Source: an uncultured Dysgonomonas sp. (GTDB lineage Bacteria > Bacteroidota > Bacteroidia > Bacteroidales > Dysgonomonadaceae). From it: a DNA stretch of 18,167 nt. The notes under the pieces are model-generated. The model was not told the origin of the DNA and ran no database searches. It saw only the letters and a program-made list of their open reading frames with translations. Position 1 is the stretch's first letter. Each line of letters opens with the position of its first letter. Location: the NCBI GenBank assembly GCA_937875275.1, contig CALNCC010000151.1, positions 1-18,167 on the forward strand, given 5' to 3'. Below are positions 14,340 to 18,167 of this stretch, one piece after another. Made by a program: the position numbers and the translations under genes.

Positions 14340-16397
14340 TCAATCGTTATAGGTGGGCAATGTTGAAAATTCTTTCGAATAACGCAACATTTGTTCCGCA
14401 TAACCTTCATCGTACGAGATGGTTACATCTACTATCTCGCCCTTATCGTCTTTCACTAACGAATATACAGGATTAACAAACCCTCTGTACGGCTTCATAT
14501 TCAGCCCTTTGTAGCGAGCAAGCACTTCGGCATGCAGTTTCTGATCTACCTTCACGGCATAGGCATCTACAATTGCTTTAGCTGCCGCATAATCTCCTTC
14601 CGATTTTATTCGCTGAATTTCTGCTAACAACTCGCCAAACAACCCGCGCAATTTCTCATAGTCGTTGATAACAACAAATGTTTCGCCATCGCGCACTTTC
14701 AGTTCCACCACATTGTCGGCTCTGCCTTTTTCGTATACCCATCGTGCTATCAGCTGACGGTTGCGCATGTGCGCTTCTTCTATATCCTTACCCGGTTCGA
14801 TGCGCACAAGCTGTGTCATCAATCCGTTCATCATAAATTTATAATATTCTGCCTTGTATGCTTCGGAATCGGGCAAGATTCCCAATTCCACTATCTTAGC
14901 ATCGGCAATATAATATAGTCCGAACAAGTCGGCACGCGTTTCTTCAATTGTCGAGCTTTGTTCTCCCAATGCGTTGGGATCAACTCCCGGAAGCAATTTA
15001 CCTGATCCGTGTCCTAAACATTCGTGCAAATCGGTGTGCAATACGTCGGTAATAAAACCAAATTTCGACAAAGATTCTTTTTCCACATCAGAATACACAA
15101 ACTCGTCATTGAATCCGGTATGCAGACTCGCCTTGTCGTAGGCTTCCATTATGTTTTCGATAGTTACAGACTTCGAGCCATGCTCTTTTCTTATCCAATC
15201 GGCATTGGGTAGATTGATTCCTATTGGAGTCGCAGGATAACAATCTCCGCCAAGTTGGGCTACGGTTATCACTTTTGCCGAAACGCCTTTCACTTTTTCT
15301 TTTCTGAAACGGCTGTCCATCGGCGAATTATCTTCAAACCACTGCGCATTGTCGCTGATAATCTTTGTGCGTTTGGTTGCATTTTCGTTTCTGAAGTTAA
15401 CTATCGACTCCCAGCTCGCCTTGATGCCAAGTGCATCGCCATACACTTCGGTAAATCCATTTACGAAATCTACTTTTCCCTCGTCTTCGACCCAAGCGAT
15501 GCAATATTTGTCGAATAGAGACAGATCGCCCGTTTTATAATAATAGATTAGCAAACTTAGCATCTCTTCTCGGTACGGACCCGGATTGTGCAAATTGCGC
15601 AATGCTTCTTCGAGCCAATAAACGACACGCTCTATGGCAGGAGAATATAAGCCTTTTACGTTCCACACCTTTTCGGTCAATACTCCGTTTTCTTTTACCA
15701 AACGGCTGTTCAGCCCGTATGATAAGGGGGTGAGGTCATTCGGGTCTTTCATTGCGTTATAGAAAGCGACTACTTCGTCTTGTGTTACACCTTCGCCGTA
15801 GTAGTTGTTTGCCGAAGCCAATATAACATCCTTCGCCGATTGATCCATCTTTTTCGCCATCACATGGGGGTCGAACATAACCGGCGTAATCATCTCCACA
15901 AACTGATCGACGGTTTGCCCCTCTTTTACCGGAACGAGATCGGCGGGCAGACTCTTTACCTGATCGGCAAAAAACTGCTGCGAAAATGCCGGTAAGAATT
16001 TCTCTTCGCCATAGTGATGATGTATCCCGTTAGAAAACCATACCCTTTTCAGATACACCTCCAGAGCCTTAAATTCGTCAGAGCCTTTGTCGCCCTTATA
16101 GTTTTCAGAAATGGCTTCGAGTGTGCGGCGGATGGCAAGATTATATTTATTATTCTGGTCGAATAATATATCGCGCCCTTCGAGTGCTGCCATCGACAAA
16201 AAGTATATCTGCTTTTTGTCGGCCAGCGACAAGTGTTCAAAACCGGGAACTTCGTATCTTAATACCTGTATGTCGGCAAATTCATCTACTTCGTATTTCA
16301 TTTCTTCGTCATTTATCTTTATTTGTTCTCCTTTTTCTTTACAGCCCACCATCGACAATGTGAGTACTGACAATGCTAACAATAGATTTTTCTTCAT
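14340..16397 (-). CDS. Dipeptidyl peptidase III, family M49, lipoprotein
   Basis: Zinc exopeptidase of 685 residues that removes dipeptides from peptide N-termini. The zinc motif HECLGH is at 458-463 (ligands His458 and His463, catalytic Glu459). The second motif EETRAD is at 485-490, with Glu486 as third ligand. A 28-residue distance from His458 to Glu486 and the cysteine within HECLGH match the Bacteroides-type enzymes, while eukaryotic DPP III has a longer spacing. The start is taken at 16397 because it opens a lipoprotein signal (MKKNLLLALSVLTLSMVGC, lipidated Cys19). A longer in-frame reading back to 16562 would overlap the upstream stress-protein gene and adds no recognisable sequence. 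The enzyme is therefore predicted to act in the periplasm or on the cell surface. It starts 22 bp after the universal stress protein stop, probably co-transcribed, and ends in a strong terminator. Confidence 0.92.
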   Translation of the reverse strand: MKKNLLLALSVLTLSMVGCKEKGEQIKINDEEMKYEVDEFADIQVLRYEVPGFEHLSLADKKQIYFLSMAALEGRDILFDQNNKYNLAIRRTLEAISENYKGDKGSDEFKALEVYLKRVWFSNGIHHHYGEEKFLPAFSQQFFADQVKSLPADLVPVKEGQTVDQFVEMITPVMFDPHVMAKKMDQSAKDVILASANNYYGEGVTQDEVVAFYNAMKDPNDLTPLSYGLNSRLVKENGVLTEKVWNVKGLYSPAIERVVYWLEEALRNLHNPGPYREEMLSLLIYYYKTGDLSLFDKYCIAWVEDEGKVDFVNGFTEVYGDALGIKASWESIVNFRNENATKRTKIISDNAQWFEDNSPMDSRFRKEKVKGVSAKVITVAQLGGDCYPATPIGINLPNADWIRKEHGSKSVTIENIMEAYDKASLHTGFNDEFVYSDVEKESLSKFGFITDVLHTDLHECLGHGSGKLLPGVDPNALGEQSSTIEETRADLFGLYYIADAKIVELGILPDSEAYKAEYYKFMMNGLMTQLVRIEPGKDIEEAHMRNRQLIARWVYEKGRADNVVELKVRDGETFVVINDYEKLRGLFGELLAEIQRIKSEGDYAAAKAIVDAYAVKVDQKLHAEVLARYKGLNMKPYRGFVNPVYSLVKDDKGEIVDVTISYDEGYAEQMLRYSKEFSTLPTYND

Positions 16398-16419
16398 TTC
16401 AATAAATATAATTGCATCC

Positions 16420-17550
16420 TTATCCCCTGAGAACAAGCAATGCAGTTGTGGAATTAAACAATATCTTTCGCGAAAGACTCGGTGCGAAAATTCGCATAAA
16501 GGTATTACGTCTTCTTGTATTAAGAGCAACAACATCCACTTTATTTTCGATAAAGAACTCATCTAACTTCTTGATAGGCTCATCTGCCTCCATCAATTTA
16601 TAGCCGATATTCATATTCGGATATTTCGTGGCAAAGTATTCATACACGGCTTTCATCTGATCTTCACTCCAAAAAGTGTTTTTTTTACCGGGTACATTCA
16701 AGTGCATCAGCGTGATGCGCACCGACTGATCTTTCAGCAACTTTGTCATCGAGTCGAAAGAGACAAGGTCGCGTTGGCTAAAATTGGAAAGGAAGGCGAT
16801 GTGTTGTGTGCTGCACCAGTCCTCAAACATCGAGTTCTCGGGAATGGCAAGTATCGGCACAGATGTACTCTCCAGCACCTCTGCCGTAACGCTGCCTATT
16901 GGCAGGTTGCTATTGTGCCCTTTGCCCTTTGTCCCCATCACTATCAGCGATGGTTTGTATTCTTTGGCATAGGCTACAATTTCCTCTTCGGCAAGCCCCT
17001 CGCGTATGGTATAAGAATAATTGGCGGCGGGGAATCGCCCGCTTTGCACTTCACTATCGATCTGCACCAAAAGATTATTCATATTCTCTTTCACAAAATC
17101 CAGATTGGAACGCACCTCTTCACCTGCTATTTTTGCATGATCGAAGGCATCGGCTATCGGAAAAGCCGACGGATAATAGGGACTGAAATAGGCATGAAAT
17201 ATTTTCACTTTGGCGTTTATCTCCTTTGCCATATTGAATGCCACACGACATGCATTCAACGAATAGTTTGAAAAATCGACGGGAACCAATATACGTTGAG
17301 AATCGCCGTCGGCATTCCATGTATCGTTGTTGTACCCAAACAGATGCAACCCTTCTACTACCGCCAATGCACGCGACAGGTCTTCTTCTTTGATTCGCAC
17401 ACGAACACCGGGAGATATCTTATCGGGATTGTTGCGGTCTATTTTTTCTATGCTTACCTCAACACCGGCCTCAGCCAGTACATCTTGCAGCATCTGAGCC
17501 TTTTCATTTGTGTGAATGGCTAATGTAACTAATGTCTTATTATTATTCAT
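16420..17550 (-). CDS. Universal stress protein with N-terminal signal-transducing-like domain
   Basis: Cytoplasmic protein of 376 residues. Residues 5-72 form a small alpha/beta domain (TLVTLAIHTNEKAQMLQDVL, later SRALAVVEGL) resembling DUF2007-type putative signal-transducing domains. Residues 85-236 are a complete UspA domain opening with RILVPVDFS and containing the ATP-binding pattern G-x2-G-x9-G-S at 206-220 (GTKGKG...IGS). Residues 248-375 are a second UspA-like domain that lacks this glycine pattern and is probably non-binding. The ATG at 17550 is preferred to 17580 because conserved sequence begins there and a minus-7 box lies just upstream at 17578-17585, which would be inside a longer reading. 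UspA proteins help survival under starvation and stress; the exact role here is unknown. It precedes the peptidase gene by 22 bp. Confidence 0.85.
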   Translation of the reverse strand: MNNNKTLVTLAIHTNEKAQMLQDVLAEAGVEVSIEKIDRNNPDKISPGVRVRIKEEDLSRALAVVEGLHLFGYNNDTWNADGDSQRILVPVDFSNYSLNACRVAFNMAKEINAKVKIFHAYFSPYYPSAFPIADAFDHAKIAGEEVRSNLDFVKENMNNLLVQIDSEVQSGRFPAANYSYTIREGLAEEEIVAYAKEYKPSLIVMGTKGKGHNSNLPIGSVTAEVLESTSVPILAIPENSMFEDWCSTQHIAFLSNFSQRDLVSFDSMTKLLKDQSVRITLMHLNVPGKKNTFWSEDQMKAVYEYFATKYPNMNIGYKLMEADEPIKKLDEFFIENKVDVVALNTRRRNTFMRIFAPSLSRKILFNSTTALLVLRG

Positions 17551-17577
17551 ATTTCGAGATTTAGTAATTACACTTAT

Positions 17578-17585
17578 CAAATTTA
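17578..17585 (-). promoter_or_regulatory. Probable minus-7 box of the stress protein / peptidase unit
   Basis: On the minus strand TAAATTTG is an exact TAnnTTTG match, 27 bp before the ATG at 17550. The minus-33 region is only T-rich (TTTCT), so strength is uncertain. Confidence 0.55.
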
Positions 17586-17655
17586 GCCATTCTTATTTTG
17601 TAAGAGAAATACTTTTGTATAATTTTCTTTAATTATCGCCACTACAAGCTCAAAC

Positions 17656-17689
17656 AAAAAAGAGGACGAAAGATTTTCATCTTTCGTCC
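17656..17689 (-). terminator. Intrinsic terminator of ugd
   Basis: A perfect 11-bp inverted repeat (GGACGAAAGAT, plus 17664-17674; ATCTTTCGTCC, plus 17679-17689) with a four-base loop. On the minus strand it is followed, after TC, by six T (plus 17656-17661). It lies 33 bp beyond the ugd stop and upstream of the stress-protein promoter. Confidence 0.88.
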
Positions 17690-17722
17690 CCTGTATATCA
17701 AAATGTATGTATTCCGAATTTG

Positions 17723-18167
17723 TTATTTGATACCAATACCAAAATACTCAAACCCTTGTTCATTCATTTCCTGTTTGTTGTATATATTTCTACCGTCAAA
17801 CACAAGCGGATTTTTTATCGTTTTCTTTACCACATTCCATGACGGCATTCTAAACTCAGGCCATTCCGTTACGAGCAATATAGCATCTGCATCTACCGTA
17901 GCGTCATATATGTCTTTCGAATATACGACTTTATCTCCTATGCGACGTTTCGTTTCTTCGACTGCCACCGGATCGTAAGCAACTACCTTTCCTCCCGCTT
18001 CTACTATTTTATCGATAAGCACCAATGCCGGAGCTTCGCGCATATCGTCAGTATTCGGCTTGAATGCCAATCCCCACATAGCGATAGTTTTGCCCTTAAT
18101 GTCTCCATTGTAGTATTTCATCAACTTATCGAAAAGGATATTTTTCTGATCCTCGTTCACATCTTCT
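17723..18167 (-). CDS. ugd: UDP-glucose 6-dehydrogenase, C-terminal part (5' truncated by window edge)
   Basis: The last 148 or so residues of a UDP-glucose/GDP-mannose dehydrogenase, which oxidises UDP-glucose to UDP-glucuronate with NAD for capsule or exopolysaccharide precursors. The frame is open to the right edge; the GTG at 18160 is the internal valine of the conserved EDVNEDQK segment and not a start. Visible family features are GKTIAMWGLAFKPNTDDMREAP, the hallmark of the C-terminal UDP-binding domain (Lys and Asp pair, Arg), then VVAYDPVA, LLVTEWPEF and VFDGRNIYN. UDP-glucose rather than GDP-mannose as substrate is likely from the WGLAFKPNTDDMRE form but not proven. It ends in a strong terminator. 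Confidence 0.92.
   Translation of the reverse strand, partial: EDVNEDQKNILFDKLMKYYNGDIKGKTIAMWGLAFKPNTDDMREAPALVLIDKIVEAGGKVVAYDPVAVEETKRRIGDKVVYSKDIYDATVDADAILLVTEWPEFRMPSWNVVKKTIKNPLVFDGRNIYNKQEMNEQGFEYFGIGIK

Noticed and set aside
16398..16562. In-frame N-terminal extension of the dipeptidyl peptidase III gene by 55 residues
   Set aside because: It overlaps the 3' end of the stress-protein gene, has no conserved sequence, and would bury a clear lipoprotein signal that begins at 16397.
1..18167. CRISPR arrays, insertion sequences, tRNA or rRNA genes
   Set aside because: No regularly spaced direct repeats of CRISPR type, no transposase-like protein with terminal repeats, and no tRNA or rRNA fold apart from the tRNA-like part of tmRNA were seen.

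Overview
The window looks like a chromosomal segment of a Bacteroidales bacterium (phylum Bacteroidota). The evidence is the near-absence of Shine-Dalgarno sequences, several minus-7 promoter boxes of the Bacteroidota form TAnnTTTG, a tmRNA tag ending in NYALAA, an HECLGH-type dipeptidyl peptidase III and a fused SpmA/SpmB membrane protein. Genus and family cannot be fixed from the sequence alone.

Layout. 1-953: 3' part of an SpmA-SpmB fusion (+). 1189-2521: two AT-rich genes (+), a four-helix membrane protein of unknown function and a membrane-anchored TlpA-like thioredoxin. 2567-3328: a stand-alone Fic protein (-), with operator-like repeats upstream. 3493-4057: ssrA (tmRNA, -) with its terminator, an unusually structured 5' leader and a promoter. 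4202-12003: a phosphate starvation cluster (+), in the order outer-membrane porin, pstS, pstC, pstA, pstB, phoU, OmpR-family response regulator (PhoB-like), sensor kinase (PhoR-like). 12020-14203: a secreted GH3 glycosidase (-), convergent with the kinase. 14340-17550: universal stress protein followed by a dipeptidyl peptidase III lipoprotein (-), probably one transcript. 17723-18167: 3' part of ugd (UDP-glucose 6-dehydrogenase, -), cut by the window edge.

How the genes work together. The phosphate cluster is a complete module. A porin should admit phosphate across the outer membrane, a lipoprotein PstS captures it, and PstCAB imports it. PhoU links transporter state to the kinase/regulator pair encoded directly downstream. 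The porin and pstS promoters share the same architecture: four 7-bp units of the type (T/G)TAACAA at exact 11-bp spacing, then 8 bp, then a minus-7-like box, then about 26 bp to the ATG. This looks like a Bacteroidota version of the Pho box and is the most informative non-coding signal in the window.

I did not find a clearly new multi-gene system. The best leads are the Pho-box architecture, the repeats upstream of fic, the two AT-rich membrane genes and the structured pre-tmRNA leader. All assignments are by eye from motifs; no database search was run.
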